Shown: positions 1 through 10,100 of the stretch, in pieces
Numbering within the stretch: position 1 is the first letter of the stretch
Layout: every line of letters begins with the position of its first letter
DNA from: CAZVGZ01 sp964627605
Lineage (GTDB): Bacteria; Latescibacterota; MWCZ01; CAZVGZ01
DNA length: 64,000 nt
Direction of reading: 5' to 3'
Assembly: GCA_964627605.1 (NCBI GenBank)
Contig: CAZVGZ010000005.1
Span: forward strand, 62,001 to 126,000
Notes under the pieces: model-generated
The model's database searches: none
What the model saw: the letters and a program-made list of their open reading frames with translations, nothing else
What the model was told of the DNA's origin: nothing
Made by a program: the position numbers and the translations under genes

Positions 1-471
1 TGGCGACCCCGGCCAAAACACAAACGCTCCGCCATGTGACCTCACAGCGTCGGCGTAGCCTGTTACCCCCAAAGTGAAAGCGTCCACGCGTTTAGAAACC
101 GCGTATCCGTCAAGGTGTCCTGCTGACGGTAGTTTCCACTCGACCTCTGGCTGCGGATAGTTTAGCAGCACGGCTATGCCATCTGGCTCCTCAACTCTGC
201 CCTTGCCGAAGAACTGCTGAGCGACACCCCACAGGTTCTCGTGCCAGGCGTATTCCAGCGCCGGGCCGCTGAAGCATACATCTGGCGCGTCCAGAGGCTT
301 GTGGCCTTCCAACTCCTCCCAACTGTCGGGATCGTCTCTGTGTCCAGGCATCGCGGACCAGATCGAGTCCGAAACTTTTTCCATGAAACCGCTCTCAATC
401 GCTCCTCTAAGCACAAAAAAACCGTGTTCTTTGAAATGCAGACGATCTTCATCGGTCAGTTCGTAGGCCAC
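1..471 (-). CDS. Phytanoyl-CoA dioxygenase (PhyH) family protein, 3' end cut by window
   Basis: Non-haem Fe(II)/2-oxoglutarate oxygenase fold; this family hydroxylates lipids and varied small molecules, so the substrate is not predictable here. The frame opens with a GTG at 471, preceded at about 7 bases by AAGGGG, and reads without a stop to the window edge (157 codons). The N-terminus, residues about 11-23, has the usual FKEHGFFVLRGAI pattern. The HLDG tetrapeptide near residue 122 supplies the His-x-Asp part of the iron-binding facial triad. The distal His and the 2-oxoglutarate-binding Arg would lie past the window edge. An ATG-started frame overlapping it (174-452) is out of frame and lacks these motifs. 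Family certain, function unknown. Confidence 0.85.
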   Translation of the reverse strand, partial: MAYELTDEDRLHFKEHGFFVLRGAIESGFMEKVSDSIWSAMPGHRDDPDSWEELEGHKPLDAPDVCFSGPALEYAWHENLWGVAQQFFGKGRVEEPDGIAVLLNYPQPEVEWKLPSAGHLDGYAVSKRVDAFTLGVTGYADAVRSHGGAFVFWPGSP

Positions 472-610
472 TTATAGCCCCTTTTTTTTCGGCGGGTGTC
501 TTTTAAGGTGAAAATCGAAATTTTGCGGTCTTGTCAATTGCGCCGGGCATTCGGCAAAAAAAACCCCTTCGCCCCCAAGTCAGACCGCAACTCGCCGGGC
601 CGTTAGGCTC

Positions 611-2296
611 TCATGCGGGCCGAAGGTCTGAGATCACCATTTGTGGGGTTTTCTCTCCGCGAAACTCGTTTACTTCCAGACAGCCAGCCACATCGACACT
701 CGTCCCGGCTGTGAGCTGGTCAGCCAGATCGCCGCGGCGCCACCACAACCCATCGAACGACTTTCCGCCGACGGTGAGCTTGAGCTTAAGATGGGCACCG
801 TCTTTTAGCGTGTGGATAGCGCCGATTGTCGCAGAGGGCAGCATCACCACCGGCTCCCGGTTTCCCTCACCAAATGGTGCCAGACGCTTGTCTATGTCGT
901 CAATCACCGCCACACTCAAATCGCCAGCTGAGACTATCGCGTCTATGTTGAGCGATTTGGCGAGCGTGTCAGGGGATATTTTCTCGCGGGCGTGGGCGGT
1001 CATTTTCTGGCGCAGAGCGTCGAACATCTCATCGCGGACCGACAAGCCTGCGGCCCCTGGATGCCCACCGTATTCCACCAGCAAGTCTGAGCACATGTCC
1101 ACCGCCTCGGCGATGTTATATCCATCTATCGACCTCAAACTTGCTGTCGCCACCCCGTCGCCGCGCATGTTGGTCGCCACCAGAGTCGGCCTACCGTACT
1201 CCTCGGTGAGCCTGCCAGCCAACAGACCCACTACGCCCAAGTGCCACAACTCTCCACGAGCCACCAGTAGCGACTGATCGCCCAACTGTGAGGCGACCTG
1301 ATCGCGGGCGTCACTAAGACCGCTCTCAAGCTGCGCCTGGCGTTCACGGTTGAGCTTGTCAAGTTCTGAAGCCAACCGCATCGCCTCACCATGTTCATCG
1401 GATAAGAGAAGGCGCAGAGCGCCGTCAGGCGTAGACAACCGCCCTGCGGCGTTAAGTCTTGGTGCGATCTGGAACCCCAACGTGGTGGTGGTGATTGGCC
1501 GTCTGCCAACGCCTGCTACCTGAAGAAGCGCCAAGAGGCCAGGACGGGGATCGACCGCCAACCTTCTTAGCCCCCGGCGCACCATGATCCGGTTCTCATC
1601 GCGTATCGGAGCCACGTCTGCGACTGTGCCCAATGCTACAAGATCGAGCAGTGACGCCAAAAACCGTTTGCGCTCAAATTCGTCGTCAACCATGCTGGAG
1701 CATAGGGCCTGCACGACCTTAAACGCGACGGCTGCGGCGGTGAGCGTTTTGAACGGATAGGTGCAGTCTGCTCGATGAGGATTGACGACCGCGAAGGCTT
1801 TTGGGAGCTGGGAACGGGGCTGATGGTGGTCGAGGATGATTACGTCCATCCCCAGCTCGTTGGCTCTTAAGACAGCGTCGAACTGGGTGGTGCCGTTGTC
1901 CACCGCCACCAGGATTTTGGGGTCGTGGGCCGCATGCGCTCTATCTACCGCCGCAGGCTTGATACCGTAGCCGTCCCGCTGACGGTCTGGCAGCATCCAT
2001 TCAACATCTGCACCGACATGGCGCAGCCCCCTCACCGCAATCGCGGTGCTGCATACACCGTCCACATCGTAGTCACCGTAGACAACTATCTTTTTGCCAC
2101 TCTCAACCGCCGCTCGTAACCGATCAACCGCCAGATCAAGATCGATCATCAGTGTTGGTGGGTGCAGTGAAGTCGATCTTGGATCGAGTTCGTCAGGGGT
2201 CAGGCCACGAAGCTCAGCTAAACGGTCGCCCAAAGGGGTTCTGTTGGTGGTGGGCTCAGGGAGTGTCCATTGGCAGGTGGGTATGGATAGAGGCAT
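611..2296 (-). CDS. recJ: Single-stranded-DNA-specific exonuclease RecJ
   Basis: 5'-3' exonuclease on single-stranded DNA, used in recombinational and mismatch repair in the cytoplasm. Full length for the family at 561 residues. The DHH phosphoesterase motifs are in order: DYDVDG (75-80), DNG (133-135) and DHH (156-158). The DHHA1 domain follows with its GGHPGAAG signature in the second half, then a C-terminal OB-like domain ending at MVISDLRPA. All metal ligands are present, so it should be active. The ATG at 2296 has no obvious Shine-Dalgarno sequence. The gene lies 85 bp after the PorV-like gene on the same strand and may be cotranscribed. Confidence 0.96.
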   Translation of the reverse strand: MPLSIPTCQWTLPEPTTNRTPLGDRLAELRGLTPDELDPRSTSLHPPTLMIDLDLAVDRLRAAVESGKKIVVYGDYDVDGVCSTAIAVRGLRHVGADVEWMLPDRQRDGYGIKPAAVDRAHAAHDPKILVAVDNGTTQFDAVLRANELGMDVIILDHHQPRSQLPKAFAVVNPHRADCTYPFKTLTAAAVAFKVVQALCSSMVDDEFERKRFLASLLDLVALGTVADVAPIRDENRIMVRRGLRRLAVDPRPGLLALLQVAGVGRRPITTTTLGFQIAPRLNAAGRLSTPDGALRLLLSDEHGEAMRLASELDKLNRERQAQLESGLSDARDQVASQLGDQSLLVARGELWHLGVVGLLAGRLTEEYGRPTLVATNMRGDGVATASLRSIDGYNIAEAVDMCSDLLVEYGGHPGAAGLSVRDEMFDALRQKMTAHAREKISPDTLAKSLNIDAIVSAGDLSVAVIDDIDKRLAPFGEGNREPVVMLPSATIGAIHTLKDGAHLKLKLTVGGKSFDGLWWRRGDLADQLTAGTSVDVAGCLEVNEFRGEKTPQMVISDLRPA

Positions 2297-2381
2297 AGGT
2301 GAGCCGCAGTGTCGTTAGAAGTAGCAGAAAGTGAATCACGCCAAAAGTAGCGCGACACTGCATGGTTTGCCGAGGGGCCAA

Positions 2382-3371
2382 TCAGAAACGCCCACTCAGA
2401 CTAAAACGGTGAACGCCCTCTAACACATCGGAGGCAGTATATGCGTAGTCAACCGAAAACTTGCGCCAGGCGAGCTCCAGACCGCCGCTGACACCAAACG
2501 CCTGCCGTCTGTCGGCGTCTGACACAGAAGGAGCGAACTGCCATTTGGCTTGGGTGCCGCCACTCTCCTGGTCAACGGTCCTGTCGTAGTAGAGTAGCGA
2601 GCGGTATCCCACCCGCAGGAACAGAGGCGCCATGGGATTAACTTGAGCGCCTACCGAGAGACCGATATTTGCGTCCCTTGGGATGGAGATGTCTGCTGTT
2701 ACCCTTACAGGAAGATGAGCGAGATAGTGAGACATTCCCACGGTGATCGCTGTAGGAAGGTCTTCGTCCATGCCGTCGAACGAAGAGAGTGTTGTGCCGA
2801 CGTTGGTAATCGCCGCAGCCACTGATGGGCCTGAAGGCGAGTGGTAGATGAGCCCTAAGTCAAACGACAACGCCCGAGCGCTGTAGTTGTCGATTGAGGA
2901 GGAGATAAAACGCGTGGCTACGCCGATATCCCAACGTCCTATCCACGAAACGCTTCTGCCGACAACTGCCTGGATGTCGATATCGTTGGCGCTGAACGTC
3001 CCATCACTCTGGGCTGTGGTGCTGGAGCGCTCAAAATCACCCATGTTCATATCGTTGATGTTGATCGCTACCACGCCAAACTCAGTGGGGATGCTGACAC
3101 TCAGCAGATACCGCGCCATATCGAGGACATAGTCGGCGGCTGCTACTTGAACTGTCCGTTCAGAAAGCCCGGCGATGCCTGCCGGGTTGATGCCCAGGCT
3201 GCTGATGTCTCCGCCTACAGCACTGAAAGCGTTGCCCAATGCCGCTGGGGCTGCGGCAGCGTTGATTTGTAGAGATTTGAATCCAGCGGTACCAGCGTCA
3301 TCAGCACTGCCAAACCCCATGGCGATCCCAAATGACGTCATTAGGGATACTCCAACCCAACACATCTTCAT
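2382..3371 (-). CDS. PorV/PorQ-family outer-membrane beta-barrel protein
   Basis: Predicted outer-membrane barrel of the UPF0164/PorV-PorQ type. In Bacteroidota PorV shuttles type IX cargo, but in other phyla the role of these barrels is mostly unproven. The ATG at 3371, with AGGA about 9 bases upstream, is preferred over a TTG 27 bases earlier. It begins a signal peptide (MKMCWVGVSLMTSFGIAMGF). Next comes the family hallmark around residues 30-70, ALGNAFSAVGGDISSLGINP then AGIAGL. Amphipathic strands fill the rest and the C-terminus is Phe (SLSGRF), as in barrels recognised by the BAM complex. Length is 329 residues. It lies 41 bp below DUF2953 on the same strand. Confidence 0.85.
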   Translation of the reverse strand: MKMCWVGVSLMTSFGIAMGFGSADDAGTAGFKSLQINAAAAPAALGNAFSAVGGDISSLGINPAGIAGLSERTVQVAAADYVLDMARYLLSVSIPTEFGVVAININDMNMGDFERSSTTAQSDGTFSANDIDIQAVVGRSVSWIGRWDIGVATRFISSSIDNYSARALSFDLGLIYHSPSGPSVAAAITNVGTTLSSFDGMDEDLPTAITVGMSHYLAHLPVRVTADISIPRDANIGLSVGAQVNPMAPLFLRVGYRSLLYYDRTVDQESGGTQAKWQFAPSVSDADRRQAFGVSGGLELAWRKFSVDYAYTASDVLEGVHRFSLSGRF

Positions 3372-3412
3372 ATTTCGAGTTCCTAACAGAAACACCAAAA
3401 CTGCCTTAAGGA

Positions 3413-4198
3413 CTAAATATACCGTCTAACAAAACTGGCAATCCGAGGCCGAACGAGCGACCAACCCACAAACAGGCCCGTCCGCCACACACACCAAGGC
3501 CGCACCATCAGTCCTATCCATATCATACCGTCAATACCGGTTCTTTGGAAAGTGGGGGTCACCTCAAACCGAATTGGGCTACCTAAACGCCTTGTTATCT
3601 GACTTAGACCGGCGATCTGACCGGTCTTAGCGGGATCGCCAAGCCCCAAGCTCCCCCTAAAACCTATCTCCGTAACACCGATGAGGCCCCACAAGCGACT
3701 AAGGCCGCCGGTGGCTATACGACGCATGTCGGTCAGCCAATCAATTTTCTCGCTCACCCTCTGCACCAAACCAGGCTGATCTTCTGGGCTCACTACCGGT
3801 TTTTTCTCTATATCGTCGCTGACATCAGCGGTTTGTTGAGACTCTGTCTCTGACGGTGGCTCCACCTCTGGTGAGACATCCTCGTCGGAAGGCTCTTCGA
3901 CGGTCGCTTTTTTTTCTGGGGGAACAGGGCCCAACGGATAAACCGCCCACTTCAAGCCCATGATTGATGGGCCAACCCAGGCGTGGAGATCTGCGTCGGA
4001 AGTTGGGCGACGTAAGCGAATATATACCCCCAGACCACCCCACAGTAGCCCGAGGGCAACGCGGGCGTCTTCCACCCGGTTGTCGATCTGACAGGAGAGC
4101 TTCAAACGAATCGGACTGACCGCCAAAACGACAATCAGTCCGATCAACCCCAATAGTGTATAAAAAACCCATACGACGATGGAGATCGCTATCTCCAC
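3413..4198 (-). CDS. DUF2953-family membrane protein
   Basis: Predicted inner-membrane protein of unknown function, 261 residues. An N-terminal membrane helix (residues about 4-28) is followed by a short conserved soluble part. An acidic, low-complexity spacer (residues about 98-145, rich in E, D, P and S) leads to a C-terminal domain with GSLGLGDPAKTGQ and hydrophobic segments, typical of DUF2953. The start is a GTG placed directly after the TAG of the giant upstream gene, with no intervening base and a poor ribosome-binding site. Expression therefore probably depends on translation of the upstream gene. The two frames are continuous across that TAG. Confidence 0.7.
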   Translation of the reverse strand: MEIAISIVVWVFYTLLGLIGLIVVLAVSPIRLKLSCQIDNRVEDARVALGLLWGGLGVYIRLRRPTSDADLHAWVGPSIMGLKWAVYPLGPVPPEKKATVEEPSDEDVSPEVEPPSETESQQTADVSDDIEKKPVVSPEDQPGLVQRVSEKIDWLTDMRRIATGGLSRLWGLIGVTEIGFRGSLGLGDPAKTGQIAGLSQITRRLGSPIRFEVTPTFQRTGIDGMIWIGLMVRPWCVWRTGLFVGWSLVRPRIASFVRRYI

Positions 4199-7100
4199 CT
4201 AGTTTGTGGGAGCCGGGGCGGCGACCGCACGCACGGTGATCGCCAAGCTCGCCGAGGCTGTCGCACTCTCTCTGTCGGCTACTATGAGGGAAACGGTGAC
4301 GCTCCCACTGAAATCTGCTGCGGCGGATGCGGTGAGAACCTGACCGGCGATATTGACAGTGAGCCCACCTGTAGCCCCCTGTACCCTCCAAGTAAGCTGA
4401 GAGTCTTCCTCGTCTGAACCATAGCGCGACAGGTTCAGAGTGCCCTGTCCGCCCTGGTTGAAGCTCATAGCAGGGATGTTCGATGTTGTAGGCGGATCGT
4501 TCACCGGCCTGACTGTGACAGCAAGCGCGCCTTGAGATAAACCTCGCGATGGATCGGTGACTGAGACATTGAGGCTCTCCTGCCCGTTCCAATCTGGTGC
4601 CGCAGAAAAACTTATGGTGGTCCCGTTGACCTGCGTGCGAACTTGGCGTGCACCTGTGACGCGGACGGTCATCTGCGCATCTGCGTCATCCGGGTCGGTT
4701 ACGTACTGCGCTATATCGAGTGTGAAAGAACCATCTTCGGCAAAAGTAACCACTGGTACCGTTGCCAGGACAGGGGGATCGTTGACCGCCCGTACTGTCG
4801 CTGGTACGCGTTTTTCAGCGGTACCGCCCTTGGTGTCGGTGACGGTGATGGTTATTCGTTCCGGCCCGCCGTTCCAGTTGGAAGGGGCGCTGAATGTTGC
4901 GATAGAGGTGGCTGGGTCTATACGAACGTTCACTTGCTCCTGCCCTGTGGCGCTCCAACGGAACTGGGTGTCGTCAACATCTGTGACGTACTGCCCCAAG
5001 TTTATCGTCGCCGTCTCATCCTCTTTGAACGCCACCGCTGGTATGTTGCGCAAAACTGGAACATCGTTTACCGGGGTGACAGTCACAGGCACCTCTGCAA
5101 CCGCCTGTCCGCCGTCAGAGTCCCTGGCGGTTATCCTGATAGCCTGCGGACCTCCCGACCAGTTGTCTGGCGCGTTGAACGTGATAACACGCGACGCTCT
5201 GTTAAGCTGGGCTTTCACGTTCGCACCGCTAGTGGCGGTGATGGTGAGTTGAGCGGGCTGGTGATCGGGATCGGACAAGTACTTGTCCAGCGCCAGAGTT
5301 GCGGTGCCGTCCTCCTCGAACGAGATCGCCGGTATCCGTGTGAAAATCGGAATTTCAGGGACGGATTTGACTTTAAAGGCGGCTTTTGATGTCGCGGTGC
5401 CGTTTGCAGGGTCTTTGACCGTGAACCTTACCCGCTCAGGGCCACCGTACCAGTTTGGCGGTTGCGACAGCGTAGCTCTTCTTAGCCTGGGGTTTATCAC
5501 CACCTGAATCTGCTGCTGACCAGTCGCTGTCCAGATCAGCTCTGCGTGGTCGTGGTCGTTGTCGGTGACGTAGTCATCCAACGTGAGCTCAATCGTGGTG
5601 TCCTCGTTCCACTCCCTGTCTGGAATCTGTTTGATGACAGGCGGATCGTTCACCGGCCTGACTGTGACAGCAAGCGCGCCTTGAGATAAACCTCGCGATG
5701 GATCGGTGACTGAGACATTGAGGCTCTCCTGCCCGTTCCAATCTGGTGCCGCAGAAAAACTTATGGTGGTCCCGTTGACCTGCGTGCGAACTTGGCGTGC
5801 ACCTGTGACGCGGACGGTCATCTGCGCATCTGCGTCATCCGGGTCGGTTACGTACTGCGCTATATCGAGTGTGAAAGAACCATCTTCGGCAAAAGTAACC
5901 ACTGGTACCGTTGCCAGGACAGGGGGATCGTTGACCGCCCGTACTGTCGCTGGTACGCGTTTTTCAGCGGTACCGCCCTTGGTGTCGGTGACGGTGATGG
6001 TTATTCGTTCCGGCCCGCCGTTCCAGTTGGAAGGGGCGCTGAATGTTGCGATAGAGGTGGCTGGGTCTATACGAACGTTCACTTGCTCCTGCCCTGTGGC
6101 GCTCCAACGGAACTGGGTGTCGTCAACATCTGTGACGTACTGCCCCAAGTTTATCGTCGCCGTCTCATCCTCTTTGAACGCCACCGCTGGTATGTTGCGC
6201 AAAACTGGAACATCGTTTACCGGGGTGACAGTCACAGGCACCTCTGCAACCGCCTGTCCGCCGTCAGAGTCCCTGGCGGTTATCCTGATAGCCTGCGGAC
6301 CTCCCGACCAGTTGTCTGGCGCGTTGAACGTGATAACACGCGACGCTCTGTTAAGCTGGGCTTTCACGTTCGCACCGCTAGTGGCGGTGATGGTGAGTTG
6401 AGCGGGCTGGTGATCGGGATCGGACAAGTACTTGTCCAGCGCCAGAGTTGCGGTGCCGTCCTCCTCGAACGAGATCGCCGGTATCCGTGTGAAAATCGGA
6501 ATTTCAGGGACGGATTTGACTTTAAAGGCGGCTTTTGATGTCGCGGTGCCGTTTGCAGGGTCTTTGACCGTGAACCTTACCCGCTCAGGGCCACCGTACC
6601 AGTTTGGCGGTTGCGACAGCGTAGCTCTTCTTAGCCTGGGGTTTATCACCACCTGAATCTGCTGCTGACCAGTCGCTGTCCAGATCAGCTCTGCGTGGTC
6701 GTGGTCGTTGTCGGTGACGTAGTCATCCAACGTGAGCTCAATCGTGGTGTCCTCGTTCCACTCCCTGTCTGGAATCTGTTTGATGACAGGCGGATCGTTT
6801 ATGCCCTCGATATTGACTGTCAGAGTTATTGTGTTTGACGCGCCAGATGGATCGGCGACGGTTAACCCAAGTCGCAGCCCAGTTCCGTTCCAGTTTTCAG
6901 GAGCGCTGACGCGTGCTGTTCTAGTGCCCTCGTCTATTGAAACAAGCAGTGGTGGCGGAATCTGCGCGGTCCATTTGAGCTGGCTTTTGAGGTTGTCGAC
7001 GTCTTTTACGTAATGATCCAACGTGATGCTCGCGCTCTGATCTTCTTTAAACTTCAAATCTGGAATCTGAGTCACGACCGGGGCATCGTTTACACTGGTG

Positions 7101-10100
7101 ACCGTCACCTGAATCCGCGTGGTCGCTTTGCTACCGCCAGGGTCCCTCACCGTGAGTGTTACCGGTTCCGGGCCGCCATTCCAGTTGCGCACGCCGGTGA
7201 TCGTGGCGGTCCCACCGTTTATCTCAACTTTAAGTCGGCTGTCATCGTACGCTGCGCTCCAGATCAACTGCGATGGACTGTTGTCGATGTCTTCGGCGTG
7301 GGATCCGAGCTCCACCAACACCTGACCGTCCTCGTTGATCGTCACCGGGTCAAACACCGTCAGTGTCGGAGGATCGTTGGCCGGTTCGACATTGACTTCC
7401 AACATAAATTCGGCAAAACGAACATCGGTCATCAGAATTGGATCCGCGGCCATCAACCGGATGTATTCGGGGCCTCCATACCAGTTACGCTCTGGTGTCA
7501 ACGTCAGACGGGTGTCAGCGTCGATCGACGCTTCAATATGAGGCGTGCCTTCGACTTTGTAAGTCAAGTCGGACGGCGCGTTGTCTTCGTCGCTTACGTA
7601 GCGCGAAATCACAAATATTGACGAAGGCTTGTCCTCCTTGATGACGAGTGGCGAGATGGCTGCGAATTCTGGGGGATCGTTTTCCGAGTTCGTGAAAAAT
7701 CGCCTCGGACCTTCCCCTGCCACCAGAACAGTTTCGTCGCTGTCCGTGTACTTCGCCCATACGTTCCACCAGTACCACTTATTGTCGGACAATCGGTCAA
7801 CCCCTGGAACGTGATAGGACTGCTCACTGCGTGGGGTCAGCGGCGTTATTTTCCCTGCCCCGTTTAACACAAGGTCGCGATCTCTGCCGTATCTGACCAG
7901 AAACTCGACTGACTCGCCTGGATCGGGGTCGTATGTGTATTCCCACGTGAACGTCGGCTGCGTGGTTACAACTGCCGAATCGTTTGGAGGTCCCAACAAC
8001 TTGAAAGGGAAAATATCCTGATCTTCAGTGTTGAGTGTGAAGCTCCAGACTTCTGACCAGTCGCTCTCCTCCAACCCATCGCTCGCTTTCGCCCTCCACC
8101 AGATACGACTGTTCTCAAACAGCGCAGGCATGCTGCTCCAAGTGGTCCGCCCCGAAGGGTCCTCGACAATGGGCACGTCACCTGGCGAAGCGTGTCTACC
8201 GCCGACCTTTTTGCGACGTGTCATCTCTTCGTCGTAGTAAGCCTCGAAGCGGTAGGAGATCTTGTCGCCATCAGCGTCGACGCAGTTCTCGATCACCACA
8301 GGCGGTTGTGCCTCGTCAGAGGTCACCAGCGCACCGTTCTCAGGTTCGGACGGCATCGGCGGCGGTGGTATCGTATTCATCCGAAACTGGTTCTCGGCCC
8401 AGTCTCCAAAGTTAAAACCGTCATGGACGCGGACGCGGATATAGTAAGTCGTGCCACGTTCGAGCTGCAGGCCGTCATATTCCGCCTCTGTGCGGTTGCC
8501 GGTCATCTCGTGAGTCCACACAGGGGTGTTCATCCACGCCGGGTCGTCGCCCACCTCAATCTGGGAGGCGGTCTGTGGATCGCCTTCATTGTCATAGAAC
8601 GCCCATGTGAACACCGGATGCGGATTGATTAGCGAGCCAGGCTCTCGTTCTCCATCGACCTTGAGGCCGATGGTCTCTGGAGCCAGGCTGACAAATCGCG
8701 CTTCTGTTTTTATCGGTGGCTCGGTCGCAGTGAAGATTTGGATGGTCTGGTCGTTGGCAAGTACGATGGTCGTGTTTGGGTTGCCTTCGGCCAGGGAGGC
8801 GACGAAATAGCCACGATAGATGCCTCCGGCGGGGCTCTGCTCGGTCAACACCCAGGTCATACGGCCCATCTGGCCACCTGAGGTAGTCAGGACGATTGCA
8901 GCCTCGTCTTCCAGATATGGGCTCTCGTCCTCGGCGACTATCTCTATGTAGATGGTATCGCCGTTGGAGATCGTCCGCTCTCCAAGCGCTTCACTGTGGT
9001 TGGCGTCGGTAAAGAGAGTAAGAGATTTGGCTCTGTCAGGCGCGCCGGGGGCGTTGGGGTTGGGTTCGGACAGCGTCCTTCCTGCGTTGATCCAACCCGG
9101 TCGGTTGTCTGTTCCCTCTGGTACCGCATCGCTGTCGTAGACCCTTGGACGGTCTGTCTCGCTCAGCTTCTTACCCCACCAGTTGCCTGTGGCATCGATC
9201 TCGTTGGGCCCCCTATTGTCTATCTGGTAGTAGCCGTTGGACCGCAGGTTCGAATCGGTCACGCGCACGCTCGAATTGCCGTGGAGAACTATGCCGGAGA
9301 AATCGTTGCCCGCGATCGTGCATCGTTCCAGATTGGGCGATGATTCGGTAATCGAAACGCCGACGCCGTTCTTGGCGATCACGCAATCATTGATCCCCGG
9401 GTTCGAATTGCCGGCGCAGATGATGCCCGCAGTATTGTTCGACGCGACCGTGTTCGTCTCGACTAACGGGTGGGAACCGCCGGTCAACTGAAGCCCGATG
9501 CTCCGGTTACCTAAAATTCGGTTGCCCCTGATGATTGGGGTCGCGCCTTCTTCACACGCGATACCGGTTGTTCCGCCTTGAATCAGGTTGTCCTCCAACA
9601 CCACGTTGTTTACAACCCCAGAAGTCGTGATGCCAACATAGGCTGAGCTATCTACCGTGGTGTTTGCTATTCTGACAGGACCGGTGGGAAGGGCGGTGGT
9701 GTCGGTTTCGACATCTCCCCCGATCTTCTCAGCAGAGAATGTCTCAGTCTCTGCTGATCCGTCGCTAGGAAGGGTAAACGCGATAGCATCCACACCTTTG
9801 CGAATCTGGATCGCTACCTCAGCATGAACTATTCGACCCCAATTGAGCTCAGCTTTGGCTTTGGAGCCGATTATCATGATGCCGCCCCAGTACCGGTCGC
9901 GCCATTTGCTTCTGGCGGACGGTTCACGAAGGCCTGAGGTAAAAACTATCGGCTCTTCCTCGGTTCCGACTGCGTCGAGTTCGCCTTGGATTTTGATGTT
10001 GAACTTGTCATTGATGGTCTCGCCACGCAGAAAATAGAGCGAGACACCAGGGTCAAGCCGCAAACTTTCGTCGTCAGGAACCAGCAGGTCGTCGTTGACT

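Noticed and set aside
174..452. ATG-started minus-strand frame inside the PhyH gene
   Set aside because: A different frame carries the PhyH signature and a good GTG start with Shine-Dalgarno; this one is a shadow.
2306..2361. 9-bp inverted repeat GCAGTGTCG between the PorV-like gene and recJ
   Set aside because: The arms are short and the 38-base spacer is long; without a T run it is not a convincing terminator or operator.
4557..7621. Long plus-strand open frames opposite the giant gene
   Set aside because: They are mirror frames of the repeat-rich coding strand: their translations show no domain, and they occur in duplicate only because the gene is duplicated.
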